A model generated the notes under the pieces. That model did not search any database and had not been told where the DNA came from. It worked only from the letters and a program-made list of their open reading frames with translations. Shown here in pieces: positions 8,177-16,906 of a stretch of 25,929 nt of DNA. Made by a program: the position numbers and the translations under genes. Each line of letters opens with the position of its first letter. Position 1 is the stretch's first letter. The DNA comes from CBFGRU01 sp965651255. Its GTDB lineage: Bacteria > Planctomycetota > Phycisphaerae > Phycisphaerales > SM1A02. The stretch is from contig CBFGRU010000011.1 of NCBI GenBank assembly GCA_965651255.1, forward strand, positions 1-25,929. The letters run 5' to 3'.

Positions 8177-9202
8177 ATGATGCATACCTGTGTGATGATC
8201 CCCGGTGATGGAATTGGCCCCGAGGTCTGCGATGCAGCCCGACGAGTCCTTGAGGCCGCCCAGGCCCCGGTGACATGGATCGAACGATACGCGGGCGTTG
8301 CGGCACTCGAGCGGGGAAGTGATACCGTTCTGCCCAAGGACACGGTCGATGCCATCCTTGAGCATCGAGTAGCATTGAAAGGTCCATGTACAACCCCGAT
8401 TGGCGGGGGGTTCTCGTCGATCAATGTCGCACTGCGAAAGAAACTGAATCTCTATGCAGCGGTCCGACCGGTGCGCTCACTCGATGGCGTACCCACTCGG
8501 TTTGAAGGTGTTGACCTTGTGGTGGTACGCGAAAACACCGAGGGCCTCTACTCCGGCATTGAGAACATCATTACTGATGGTGTTATCACGTCGCTCAAGG
8601 TCGCGACCGAAGAGGCGTGTCGCCGCATCGCGAGATTTGCCTTCGAGTATGCGCGCACCCGCGGCCGAAAGAGAGTGACAGTGTTCCACAAGGCGAACAT
8701 TATGAAACTCTCGGACGGCCTCTTCATTCGATGTGCCAAAGAAGAGTATGAGAAGAACCCAACCGACGTTCAATACAACGAGGTCATCATCGATGCGGGA
8801 TGTATGCGAATCGTCCAGGATCCTTCGCAGTTCGATGTGATCCTCTGTGAGAATCTTTACGGTGACGTTTTGAGTGACCTCTGCGCGGGTCTGGTGGGCG
8901 GCCTCGGGGTGACGCCCGGCGCGAACTACGGGCAGGATCACGCGGTGTTCGAAGCCGTTCACGGGTCTGCGCCGGACATTGCAGGGAAGGGCATCGCCAA
9001 CCCGCTCGCTTTGATCATGAGCAGTGTCATGATGTTGAACCACCTGGCTGCAACTCGAGATGACGCTCGATGCAAGGATTCATCTCGTCGCATTAAGAGT
9101 GCGTACAACGAGTGTCTCATCGCCGGGGAGAAAACCCGTGATCTCGGCGGCACGCTGGGGACGCGCGACTTTGCGGATGCGGTCATTGCGAGGTTGAAAT
9201 AA
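8177..9202 (+). CDS. icd: NAD-dependent isocitrate dehydrogenase (isocitrate/isopropylmalate dehydrogenase family)
   Basis: A 341-residue cytosolic beta-decarboxylating dehydrogenase, most likely converting isocitrate to 2-oxoglutarate in the TCA cycle. The substrate loop SSINVALRK, the motif RENTEGLYSGIEN (~residues 118-130; isopropylmalate enzymes have a different loop) and HKANIMKLSDGLF all point to isocitrate. The cofactor segment reads GSAPDIAG; Asp-Ile at ~267-268 is the NAD-type pair, where NADP enzymes have Lys-Tyr. The frame is open upstream to 8045, but family alignment begins at MMHTCVMIPGDGIGPE. A purine-rich AGAGAGAAAG stretch lies before this start and the upstream part would overlap the divergent gene. 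A homoisocitrate or isopropylmalate dehydrogenase is the alternative. The hydrolase gene follows after 35 bases. Confidence 0.88.
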   Translation: MMHTCVMIPGDGIGPEVCDAARRVLEAAQAPVTWIERYAGVAALERGSDTVLPKDTVDAILEHRVALKGPCTTPIGGGFSSINVALRKKLNLYAAVRPVRSLDGVPTRFEGVDLVVVRENTEGLYSGIENIITDGVITSLKVATEEACRRIARFAFEYARTRGRKRVTVFHKANIMKLSDGLFIRCAKEEYEKNPTDVQYNEVIIDAGCMRIVQDPSQFDVILCENLYGDVLSDLCAGLVGGLGVTPGANYGQDHAVFEAVHGSAPDIAGKGIANPLALIMSSVMMLNHLAATRDDARCKDSSRRIKSAYNECLIAGEKTRDLGGTLGTRDFADAVIARLK

Positions 9203-9237
9203 TCGAGAGTCGCGTACGCTGAGCGAATCGGTTCACG

Positions 9238-10119
9238 ATGAACAGGAATTCGACCATCCCGTCGGAATCATGGTCAATTCCGGGCGCTGGCGGTGAAATG
9301 ATTCTTGGCAATACGCATCGGCCACTCGGACCGGCCCGTGGCACAGTGATTCTTGCACACGGATTCAAAGGGTACAAGGATTACGGATTCATTCCGCTCC
9401 TGGCGAGTCATCTGGCTCGGCGAGGATGGATCGCCCATCGCTTCAACTTCAGTCACAGCGGCATGACGAACGAGACGGACACGTTCGCGCGATGCGATCT
9501 CTTTGCGCTCGACACATGGAACAGGCAGGTTGATGATCTGATTGCGGTCATGCGCGCGATCCACGATGGGCGGCTTGCAGGTCAGGATCTGCCGATCGTT
9601 CTGCTGGGACATTCGCGTGGCGGCGTAACCGTCCTGTTGACCGCGGGGCGGATCGACTGTCGCGGCGACGTTCCTCAGCCGCGCGGAATCATCACAATTG
9701 CCGCACCAAGTTCCACCTGTCGGCTTGCAGAACGCGAACGCGCGTTGATGCGGGAACAGGGGTATCTTGATTCTCCATCGTCTCGGACAGGACAGATGCT
9801 TCGCATCGGCCGCCAATGGTTGGACGAGATTGAAGCTGATCCTGAATCACACGATGTACTCGCGCTTGCACAGCGCATCAGCGCGCCGCAACTCATCCTT
9901 CACGGAGTGAAAGACGCGACAGTGGGCATCCATGATGCCCGCGAACTGGCATCCGCAGTCGGTCGCCGCGCGACGTTCGTAGAACTCCTGGAGGGCAATC
10001 ATGTGTTGAATACTCCCAATCCGGCCGATAGCGCAGCAGCTCCGAGCGAATCGCTTCTACAGGCGATGGATGCAATCGATCAGTTTCTCGATTCCATTTC
10101 TCCAACGGGCCAAGGGTGA
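9238..10119 (+). CDS. Alpha/beta hydrolase (serine hydrolase)
   Basis: A 293-residue hydrolase of the alpha/beta fold with no signal peptide, hence probably cytosolic. The oxyanion-hole motif HGFKGYKDYG (~41-50), the nucleophile elbow GHSRGG with Ser126, the acid Asp226 in LHGVKDATVG and the histidine His255 in LEGNHVL form a complete catalytic triad in the right order. The HGFKGYKDYGF segment resembles the KANL3/Tex30-like and dienelactone-hydrolase-like group of small esterases. It follows icd by 35 bases on the same strand and may share its transcript. The substrate is unknown. Its stop is only six bases from the stop of the convergent lipoprotein gene. Confidence 0.87.
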   Translation: MNRNSTIPSESWSIPGAGGEMILGNTHRPLGPARGTVILAHGFKGYKDYGFIPLLASHLARRGWIAHRFNFSHSGMTNETDTFARCDLFALDTWNRQVDDLIAVMRAIHDGRLAGQDLPIVLLGHSRGGVTVLLTAGRIDCRGDVPQPRGIITIAAPSSTCRLAERERALMREQGYLDSPSSRTGQMLRIGRQWLDEIEADPESHDVLALAQRISAPQLILHGVKDATVGIHDARELASAVGRRATFVELLEGNHVLNTPNPADSAAAPSESLLQAMDAIDQFLDSISPTGQG

Positions 10120-10125
10120 GTTCCT

Positions 10126-10956
10126 TCAGCGAAGGTCCGCCATCACCGGCAGGTGATCACTTTCCGGCCGCGAAGGATCATCCCAATTGGGAACTTCGTA
10201 TCGTTCCGTGCTGAAGCCGCGGGAGAGAATCCAATCGATACGGCGACCGGGATCTGGCACTCCATCCCAGCCGCACCAGGTTGCGCGGGTGTCATCACCG
10301 GCGGTATCCGTCAACTGCGTCGTCAGGAGGCGATGAGCGAGACTTCCCGGCGGGGCGTTGAAATCTCCCATCAGGATCACGCGTGATTCATCGTTCAATT
10401 GATTGGCAAGGAAACGTGCGGACTCGACACGCGCTTCCTCGCCGCGATGATCAAAGTGTGTACCGACGACAAGAAGTGTCTCGCCAGTGGCAGCGTCGCG
10501 TAAGCGGATCCACGTCGCGATGCGAGGAAGTGCTGCATCCCAACCACGGCTCGGAACCTGAGGTGTTGGGCTGAGCCACCACGTTCCCCACGCAATCTGA
10601 GTGAATCGATCGCGTCGATATCCAATCGGAGTAAACTCGCCGGCTTCCTTCCCGTCGGATCGACCGACACCAACAAACTCCCATTCATCACCAAGCTCGT
10701 TCGTAAGAAAGCTCAATTGATGACTGAGCACCTCCTGCAGGGCAATGCAGTCGGGATCTGCCGTTCTAATCAATTCGGCAACCCGTTCGCGCCGGTGCGG
10801 CCACGCATGTTCACCGTCGGCGGCGTTGTCATAGCGAATGTTGAACGTCATGGCGCGAATCGATTCCTGCCGCGACGTCGGTCGATCTGTTTCGGCGGTT
10901 GATGCACAGCCACCCAGGGTCATGACGGCGCAGAGAAAGGGCAGCAGCAGTCGCAT
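10126..10956 (-). CDS. Endonuclease/exonuclease/phosphatase-family lipoprotein
   Basis: A 276-residue exported metal-dependent phosphodiesterase or phosphatase. The N-terminus MRLLLPFLCAVMTLGGCAS is a signal peptide with lipobox LGGC, so the protein is predicted to be lipid-anchored at Cys17. The EEP fold motifs follow in order: MTFNIRYDN (Asn39), ALQEV (Glu75), GTHFDHRG, GDFNAPPGS, a late RRIDWIL and the terminal SDHLPV with its Asp-His pair. The frame is open for 143 codons upstream, but that part lies on the end of smc; the ATG seven bases after the smc stop gives a clean signal peptide. It resembles secreted sphingomyelinase/DNase-I-like phosphohydrolases. The substrate (nucleic acid, lipid or sugar phosphate) is not evident. 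It is probably co-transcribed with smc. Confidence 0.88.
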   Translation of the reverse strand: MRLLLPFLCAVMTLGGCASTAETDRPTSRQESIRAMTFNIRYDNAADGEHAWPHRRERVAELIRTADPDCIALQEVLSHQLSFLTNELGDEWEFVGVGRSDGKEAGEFTPIGYRRDRFTQIAWGTWWLSPTPQVPSRGWDAALPRIATWIRLRDAATGETLLVVGTHFDHRGEEARVESARFLANQLNDESRVILMGDFNAPPGSLAHRLLTTQLTDTAGDDTRATWCGWDGVPDPGRRIDWILSRGFSTERYEVPNWDDPSRPESDHLPVMADLR

Positions 10957-10963
10957 GGCTCGC

Positions 10964-13900
10964 TCAGGTATTGTTCCAAGCGCGTTCAAGTGAATCACGC
11001 AGCCCGTTTCGCCGACCAGTGGCGGTTGTCTCGACGAGCGGAGGGTCCAATTCAGCATGATCAGGAGAGTCGTCAACAGGTGATTCCTGCTGTTCCGCCG
11101 CCCGAATTGCATCCTTGGAGATGTGGCCGGTCTCCGAGACCTGTTCGAACCGGACGGCGACCCGTTTCGAGACCCCGCGCTCCTGCATCGTGACGCCATA
11201 GAGTTGGTCGCAGGACTGCATCGTGCGCTTGTGATGCGTGATGACAATAAAGTGTGAATGCTCCAGGAATGGGCGCAGGGATGCACAGAATCGTTCGACG
11301 TTGGCTTCATCAAGCGGTGCATCAACCTCGTCGAGAATACAGAACGGTGACGGCTTGCTCTTGAAAATCGCCAGGAGCAGGGCAACGGCGGTCATTGCCT
11401 TCTCGCCACCGGAAAGTTGGCTGAGCACGCGCGGTTCCTTGCCGGGGGGTTTCGCGCGAACTTCAATTCCAGATTCGAGCCAATCCACTTCCCCGGCCTC
11501 ATTCGGGAGCAACACCAGGTCGGCCTGGCCACCACCAAACAACTTGCGGAACATGCCTTCCGGTCCGGCAAAATGCGAACGAATCGTCTCAAAGACCTCC
11601 TGGAATCGATCACGACTGACCGTTTCGAGTTCTGCAACCAGTTTGGTCAGTTGCTCACGCGCCTGGTCGATGTCTTCCACCTGCTTGATCAGGTCGAGAT
11701 TCCGCTCTTCCAGTTGTGCTTCCTCATCAATCGCATCGAGATTCACATTCCCGAGTGCTTTGATCTCCTTTCGGAGGGCCAGCAACTCAGAGTCTGATGC
11801 ATCTCGATCGATCGCTGGGAACGCCTCACCCGCTGTTGATCGCTTATCCCGATATTCCGGGTACGCTTGCGTGAGATCCAGTTCCAATTCGCTGAGAACG
11901 TGTTCCTCAAGCGTCTCGCGCTTGATCTCAACCTCACGACGGGACATTTCAAGCGCATTGTAATCACGGTCAAACTGGTGAGCACGTGATCTCGCCGCGT
12001 GCAGTCGCTCGGTCACCTTCTCAACATGCGCGGTGGCATCTCGAACCTGCTCACTAATCTGTGAAAGCGCATCGGCCACGGTTTCAATCTGCTGCTCGGC
12101 CACGCCGGACTCGCGTTGAGTCTCAATGAGTGATTCCTCGTAGCGGGCTATCTGCTCCTGTCGGCGTTCAATCTGCTCGCGAGCCACCTCGTATTGACGT
12201 CGTGACTCTTCAATCGCACGCTGATGGTGGCGATGCTCTCGCCGCGCCGATTCGAGTTTCTCGGTCGATTGCCCCAGTTGCACTCTGGCGCTCGCGACTT
12301 TTTCCTGAAGCTGCTGCCCTTCAGCTTGCAGCGCAGCGACATCCTGTGCCAGTTCAGTGGCGGCAGATTCCTCTTCGACCTGTAATCGTTCGAGTGACTC
12401 GATGCGCCGCTTGAACTCCGCACCCTCCTGTTGCAGCTCTTCCAGTCGGCGTTTGAGTTCTGATCGCTCGCTGAGTACGGCGGTGTGCTCGCGTTCGATT
12501 CTGGACAAATCGTTGTTCAATCGCTGCCGCTGATATTCCGCTTCGACGACGGCATGTCGAGCGGTTTCCAGCGATGTTGCGGCTTGTGATCTTTCGGCCT
12601 GCAACTCCTTGGTCTCGAATGAGAGTGCATCCAAGTCAGTTGAAACGCCATGAATCTGTGTGTTGAGTTGGCCGATTTCGCGCTCAAGGACTTCAAGTTC
12701 AATGCGGCGGCTCAGGAGGCCACTGGCGCCGTTTGATGCGGCCTGGGTCTGAATGTTGATCCGGCCATCAGCTTCGAGTACCGCGCCATCCCGGGTGACG
12801 AATCGGTATCCGCGGAGCGGGCCGGCTGCGAGCAATACCGCAGAGTCCAGGGTTGGTACGACAATTGTCTTTCCGAGCAGGCGAATAACGGCTCCCGCGG
12901 CGTCATCACGAACGTTGACGAGCGAAAGTAGGGGAGTAATGCTGTTCGGTGCGGAATTGAACGTCTCTGGCAACGGTGCGGGCAGATCGTTACCTGTTTG
13001 CACAGGCATGAAACTGACGCCACCTCGGAGTTCTTTCAATCGCTCATGCAGGGATTCAACCACGGTGGGAGAATCCACAAGCAGAATCTGAATGTTCGAT
13101 CCGAACGCCGCTTCCACGAGCGGAGCGACTTCCTGGTTTGTATCAATCGCATCCAGCAGCAGCCCACGAACACCGGGGTACGATTCGGGATCGTCAAGAA
13201 TGCTCTTGACCGCTTCACCGAGTCCTTCGCGCGCGGATTGCATTTCATCGAGGAGATGTCGCCTTGACTCCAATGCTGCCCGCTCGTGGCGAAGCTCGCT
13301 GAGCTCCGATGAGAGCTCTGCCTGTCGTCCGCCGAGTGATGCGATTTTCTCATCGATCGCCTCAACTTCGCCGGCAAGTCGATCAACCTCCAGACGTGCT
13401 TTTTCCATCTGCCCGGTTTGCGCATCTCCCTGCTGATGAACATCAGCGGCATCGGTGGTGAGTTGTGCAATGCGTGTCCCAAGGCGTTCATCGTTCTCAC
13501 GAAGCGTTCGATCACGCGCCTCAATGGAGTGGGACCGCGCGACCAACTGTGCGCACTCTCGTTCAATGCGATTTACGGTTGCACGACGATCATCCAGCGC
13601 CTGCTGCTGCGTCAGGAGCCGTTGCCGATGTCCGGCTTGCGCCTGTGCACTTGCGGATACGATCGCCTCGGCCTCGTTGACGGATCGTTCATGTTCTTCG
13701 ATCAGACCCGTGGTCGAGGAAAGCTCGCTCTCAAGCGATGCAATCCGTGTTTCAATCTCTGAAAGCGACAGCCGATCCCGTTGAATGTGCTCCTCTGCCT
13801 CTTCGAGATTGCGCTGAATCAGCTCACTGCGCTGTTCAGCGTTCTTCCTGGCCGAAATGAATTCCAATCGGTTCTGCTCAAGCTGTCGCTGCTCCAGCTC

Positions 13901-14770
13901 AATGGCGTGTCTGGATGCATCGGCTTCGGACTTGGCCTCCTCAATCTCTGCAAGTTGGGTTGCCAGGCGTCGTCGCTCATCTTCAAGGCCGGCCATACGG
14001 CTGGTCAGACCTTCCAGACGAGTTCGATGCTCGTGATAGAGATCGAGCGCAAGTTCGGTCCTCAGGGACCGATATCGCTCATCGAGTTCCTGGAAGCGTC
14101 GCGCCTTCACGGCCTGTGAACGAACGATGCGCAATCGACGTTCTGCATTCTGGAGTTGCTCGCGCACCGCCACAAGGTTCGATTGGGCCGCTTCAAGTTT
14201 TCGGGCTGCTTCAATCTTCCGCTGCTTGAATCGGGCAATCCCTGCCGCTTCTTCGAAGATCGCTCGTCGCTCGACAGGATTCGCGAGGAGCATGGCATCA
14301 ACTTTGCCCTGTTCAATGATTGAATAGGCGTGAGCACCGATGCCAGTATCAAGGAACAGCTCCTTGATATCTCGCAAACGGCACTTGGTGCCGTTGATCA
14401 GATACTCACTGCGCCCATCACGATAGAGACGGCGAGTCACATCGACGGCATCGGTATCAATGTTCAAATCGCGCCGATGATTGGGATCTGGCGCATCCGG
14501 CCGGACGATCGGGTTCTCGAACGTCAGCGTAACCGCGGCGCAGCCCAGTGGCTTTCGGCTGGAGCTTCCCGCAAAAATGACGTCGAGCATCGCATCGCCA
14601 CGAAGACTCTTGGCACTTCGTTCGCCCAGTACCCACTTGATGCCATCAACGACATTGCTCTTGCCGCAACCGTTCGGGCCGACGACACCCGTGATGGGCA
14701 GGTCGAATCGAAACTCGGTCGTATCTGCGAAGGATTTGAATCCGGAGAGCGTGAGCTTGGAAAGCCGCAT
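10964..14770 (-). CDS. smc: Chromosome segregation/condensation protein SMC
   Basis: The ATPase that compacts and helps segregate the chromosome; it works as a dimer with ScpA/ScpB, neither of which is encoded here. The protein is 1268 residues. Head part one carries Walker A GPNGCGKSNVVDGIKWV (~residue 33) and the GAHAYSIIEQGKVD loop. A long coiled coil (~170-520) leads to the hinge (~525-680; starts at SYPGVRGLLLDAI), then the return coiled coil to ~1040. Head part two has the signature LSQLSGGEKAM (~1118) and Walker B CILDEVDAPLDEAN (~1147). A tail of about 55 Glu/Asp/Pro-rich residues follows the head, making it longer than the ~1190 of typical SMC. The start at 14770 has AGGAGGT nine bases upstream; upstream ATGs would place this site inside the gene. 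Confidence 0.97.
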   Translation of the reverse strand: MRLSKLTLSGFKSFADTTEFRFDLPITGVVGPNGCGKSNVVDGIKWVLGERSAKSLRGDAMLDVIFAGSSSRKPLGCAAVTLTFENPIVRPDAPDPNHRRDLNIDTDAVDVTRRLYRDGRSEYLINGTKCRLRDIKELFLDTGIGAHAYSIIEQGKVDAMLLANPVERRAIFEEAAGIARFKQRKIEAARKLEAAQSNLVAVREQLQNAERRLRIVRSQAVKARRFQELDERYRSLRTELALDLYHEHRTRLEGLTSRMAGLEDERRRLATQLAEIEEAKSEADASRHAIELEQRQLEQNRLEFISARKNAEQRSELIQRNLEEAEEHIQRDRLSLSEIETRIASLESELSSTTGLIEEHERSVNEAEAIVSASAQAQAGHRQRLLTQQQALDDRRATVNRIERECAQLVARSHSIEARDRTLRENDERLGTRIAQLTTDAADVHQQGDAQTGQMEKARLEVDRLAGEVEAIDEKIASLGGRQAELSSELSELRHERAALESRRHLLDEMQSAREGLGEAVKSILDDPESYPGVRGLLLDAIDTNQEVAPLVEAAFGSNIQILLVDSPTVVESLHERLKELRGGVSFMPVQTGNDLPAPLPETFNSAPNSITPLLSLVNVRDDAAGAVIRLLGKTIVVPTLDSAVLLAAGPLRGYRFVTRDGAVLEADGRINIQTQAASNGASGLLSRRIELEVLEREIGQLNTQIHGVSTDLDALSFETKELQAERSQAATSLETARHAVVEAEYQRQRLNNDLSRIEREHTAVLSERSELKRRLEELQQEGAEFKRRIESLERLQVEEESAATELAQDVAALQAEGQQLQEKVASARVQLGQSTEKLESARREHRHHQRAIEESRRQYEVAREQIERRQEQIARYEESLIETQRESGVAEQQIETVADALSQISEQVRDATAHVEKVTERLHAARSRAHQFDRDYNALEMSRREVEIKRETLEEHVLSELELDLTQAYPEYRDKRSTAGEAFPAIDRDASDSELLALRKEIKALGNVNLDAIDEEAQLEERNLDLIKQVEDIDQAREQLTKLVAELETVSRDRFQEVFETIRSHFAGPEGMFRKLFGGGQADLVLLPNEAGEVDWLESGIEVRAKPPGKEPRVLSQLSGGEKAMTAVALLLAIFKSKPSPFCILDEVDAPLDEANVERFCASLRPFLEHSHFIVITHHKRTMQSCDQLYGVTMQERGVSKRVAVRFEQVSETGHISKDAIRAAEQQESPVDDSPDHAELDPPLVETTATGRRNGLRDSLERAWNNT

Positions 14771-14779
14771 GCGGGTGTG

Positions 14780-14786
14780 ACCTCCT
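14780..14786 (-). promoter_or_regulatory. Shine-Dalgarno of smc
   Basis: The minus strand reads AGGAGGT here, ending nine bases before the ATG at 14770. It is one of the strongest ribosome binding sites in the window and decides the smc start in favour of MRLSKLTLSGFKSF, the standard SMC N-terminus, over longer versions. Confidence 0.8.
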
Positions 14787-14797
14787 GTCATTCCTCG

Positions 14798-14816
14798 GCC
14801 ACCCATCCTGGGTGGC
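14798..14816 (-). other. Stem-loop between the flgI-like gene and smc
   Basis: A perfect inverted repeat, GCCACCC / GGGTGGC, with a five-base loop lies in the 116-base gap between the FlgI-like gene and smc, 28 bases before the smc start. There is no T-run on the minus strand after it, so a classical intrinsic terminator is unlikely. It could be an mRNA leader structure, an RNA-processing or attenuating hairpin, or an operator. Confidence 0.4.
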
Positions 14817-14886
14817 AGGGCGCTGTGATCTCCAATCACCATCGGCGCCGCGGCATGATACTCAACAGATTGTGGTTTGTGTGGCC

Positions 14887-16761
14887 TCACCACACAGGAT
14901 TGCTTGAACCGGCGGGGGGATTAGACTGGCCAAGGCCCGCACCAGTCGCCCCCGTTGCGGGATCAAAGAAGACATCTTCCGGGGTAAAAATCTCACGGAA
15001 ATCAGGATCCTCAGAAAACTCTGGACGATCTTCAATCCGCTGGCTCTGGGCCCGATCGAGAATCTGCGCGAGAATTCGATCCTGCTCAGCCATGAACGGC
15101 GCCTGAATGTAGCCGCCCTGGCAGATCGAGTGGATGAGACCAACGGTCTGGCTGTAGCTGAGCCCAAGGCCGGGGGCTGGTGATTCAATGGTCGTCTGAT
15201 GGCCGAGGAATGGGATGAAATCCTCAAGTTCTGCATCAATCAGATATCGATTGGTTTCGCCGGTGCGATCATTGAAGTAGCGCACATCGACACGATCCTG
15301 TCCCTGATCGCCTTTCAGCAGAAAGTCATCGTTCCAGGCGGAGATCGTCGCGGGGCGATCGATCGAAAGATTCTCACCGAACACAACGATCCGCGGTTCT
15401 CGCTGCTGCGTGATGTAGACCAGTGGCTTGGTGCTCTCAACCAGATCAACGATGAACTTGCCATCGACGTACTGACGATCGATGAACATGAAGCTTCCAC
15501 GTTTCGCCAGGGCGTCGTACGCGGCCAGTCGGGCCTGAAGATCATCATCATCAAGCAGTTCCCGCAGGGCGAGATCGATGCTCGGGTTCGACCGCATATC
15601 GGCGAGCAGGTCGATGGCATCGATTCGACCGGATCGGGTCCCGCTGGTCGCCAGGTCGATGAGCGGTTGAATCACCAGTGGATCATCAAGCCGTGCCCCT
15701 GCGCGCAATGCCGCCAGTCTTGGTCGCTCGTCCGGATGATTGTAAAACGACTTGATTCCCGGCAGAACGGCGCGACCAAATGCCTGCCAGCGCCATGATG
15801 CAATCTCGGCCGACGCCGGATTCTCGACCACCAGACGATTGATCTGCTGGATCGATCGATCGATGCCGGCCGTGTTGATCGTGGTGTGCTGAAGCAGCAT
15901 CGCAAACTCGCGCGTGCGGTTGCGATAAGAAGGTGGGACATGGATTCGGATCGAATCACCGGACTCACCTCGTGCCGTCGGCTCACGCTGGCCGGGCTCC
16001 TGTGGGAAGTAGGTGTTGATCGACTGTTCGATCAACTTCGCTCTTGTGTGACTCGGGTTCGGAAGTTTCAGTTTGAGCGGCATGTCTTTTGAAGTCATAC
16101 CGCCGCCGAGGATCCGGCCAACGCGCGCATTCACCACCGTTGATTCGCTGTCGGGATTCGCGAAGGGGTTCGTGAAGATTGGCCCCTTGGCCATGGCAAT
16201 GGCCCGCGCCTGCTTTGACCCAACGGGGGGCAAGCGCCCGGCCGTGACGACCGGACGCAATTCGGTGGTGTACAGAATGCCGCCTTCAAGACTGGTGGCA
16301 TCACTGTTCGGGAGCGCGTAGACCCGAACGTCAAATGGCGTGCCCTTCGGAGCGCCCTGCGGAACGATCGCCTCAACGATGACCACCGCCGTATCGGGCG
16401 ATCGGAGCATCTCTTCCGGTCCCATGGGAAACTCGTAACGCTCACTTCCAATGCCGCGTCGAGTCATTTCAACGAGCATGTGGCTGCGGACATTCGGTGG
16501 CTGGGTTCGATCACCCGTACCGTTCAGGCCGACGACCAGACCGTAGCCATGCACCACCACATCCTCGAACCCCAGAAGTACGCCCTCGCTCGCGACTGTT
16601 CCACGGAGGATCGTTGGCAGTTCGCGCTCGACGGGGGCCAGATCGGCCTGGCGCGGCTGTGGCGGCGCTTCTTCAGTCATGCTGCAGGCAGCCAGCATGA
16701 GAGCGCTGGCAGCCAATGCGAGAGAAAGAGAACGCTGCACGTGTCTGTTGGACGTGGCCAT
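14887..16761 (-). CDS. FlgI-like (P-ring-like) lipoprotein with HEAT-like insertion
   Basis: A 624-residue envelope lipoprotein related to the flagellar P-ring protein FlgI. A signal peptide ends in LMLAAC (lipid-anchored at Cys26). Residues ~51-260 carry the FlgI core: VVHGYGLVVGLNGTGD (~69-84), AVVIVEAIVPQGAPKGTPFDV, SDATSLEGGILYTTEL (~153-168) and NARVGR. Residues ~342-422 form Ala/Leu/Asp-rich helical pairs that look like two HEAT-like repeats. Near the C-terminus SQTVGLIHSICQGGYIQAPFM resembles the closing helix of FlgI. True FlgI is about 365 residues and uses an ordinary Sec signal peptide, so this is a much longer relative. The start has GAGGT eight bases upstream. No flagellar gene is nearby; smc follows 116 bases on. 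A role in the flagellar P-ring is possible but not shown. Confidence 0.8.
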   Translation of the reverse strand: MATSNRHVQRSLSLALAASALMLAACSMTEEAPPQPRQADLAPVERELPTILRGTVASEGVLLGFEDVVVHGYGLVVGLNGTGDRTQPPNVRSHMLVEMTRRGIGSERYEFPMGPEEMLRSPDTAVVIVEAIVPQGAPKGTPFDVRVYALPNSDATSLEGGILYTTELRPVVTAGRLPPVGSKQARAIAMAKGPIFTNPFANPDSESTVVNARVGRILGGGMTSKDMPLKLKLPNPSHTRAKLIEQSINTYFPQEPGQREPTARGESGDSIRIHVPPSYRNRTREFAMLLQHTTINTAGIDRSIQQINRLVVENPASAEIASWRWQAFGRAVLPGIKSFYNHPDERPRLAALRAGARLDDPLVIQPLIDLATSGTRSGRIDAIDLLADMRSNPSIDLALRELLDDDDLQARLAAYDALAKRGSFMFIDRQYVDGKFIVDLVESTKPLVYITQQREPRIVVFGENLSIDRPATISAWNDDFLLKGDQGQDRVDVRYFNDRTGETNRYLIDAELEDFIPFLGHQTTIESPAPGLGLSYSQTVGLIHSICQGGYIQAPFMAEQDRILAQILDRAQSQRIEDRPEFSEDPDFREIFTPEDVFFDPATGATGAGLGQSNPPAGSSNPVW

Positions 16762-16871
16762 GCTGCAGATACCTCGGCGCTCGAGAGAACTGTGTCAACC
16801 CCACAATTCCAAAGACACAGCGTACTGACACTCCTGTCGGAACTCAATACAACGGATGAGAATGCGGCTGC

Positions 16872-16891
16872 ATGTCGTCCGGCGGACGCAT
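16872..16891 (-). terminator. Weak hairpin after tRNA-Val
   Basis: Fifteen bases after the tRNA 3' end the minus strand can form AUG-CGUCC / GGACG-CAU with a GCC loop and one bulged base. It lacks a following U-tract. It could help end or process the tRNA transcript, or it may be chance in a GC-rich gap. The surrounding 145-base gap up to the FlgI-like gene otherwise shows only a possible TTGACA box at 16793-16798 without a good -10 partner. Confidence 0.25.
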
Positions 16892-16906
16892 CTCACGTGT
16901 CCAGAA

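Noticed and set aside
10123..10135. Small hairpin CCTTC-AGC-GAAGG at the hydrolase/EEP lipoprotein junction
   Set aside because: The stem has only five pairs, overlaps the lipoprotein stop codon and has no T-run on either side, so it is not a credible terminator.
11238..11963. A 241-codon Ser/Arg-rich open frame on the plus strand inside smc
   Set aside because: It is the antisense shadow of the SMC coiled coil and C-terminal head; the Ser-rich content is the complement of frequent Glu, Arg and Ala codons.
14330..15106. A 258-codon open frame on the plus strand across the smc start and the end of the FlgI-like gene
   Set aside because: It lies wholly antisense to two well-supported genes, has no recognisable domain or ribosome binding site, and its composition follows the codon positions of the opposite strand.
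15851..15864. A short ATCG tandem repeat inside the FlgI-like gene
   Set aside because: It simply encodes in-frame residues (Ile-Asp-Arg-Ser) within a GATC-rich genome; too short to suggest phase variation.
14887..16761. Reading this region as part of a flagellar locus
   Set aside because: Only one FlgI-like gene is present, it is atypical, and its neighbours are smc, a tRNA and waaA, none of them flagellar.
16793..16798. A perfect TTGACA on the minus strand upstream of the FlgI-like gene
   Set aside because: No acceptable -10 box lies 15-19 bases downstream, so a promoter call cannot be supported.
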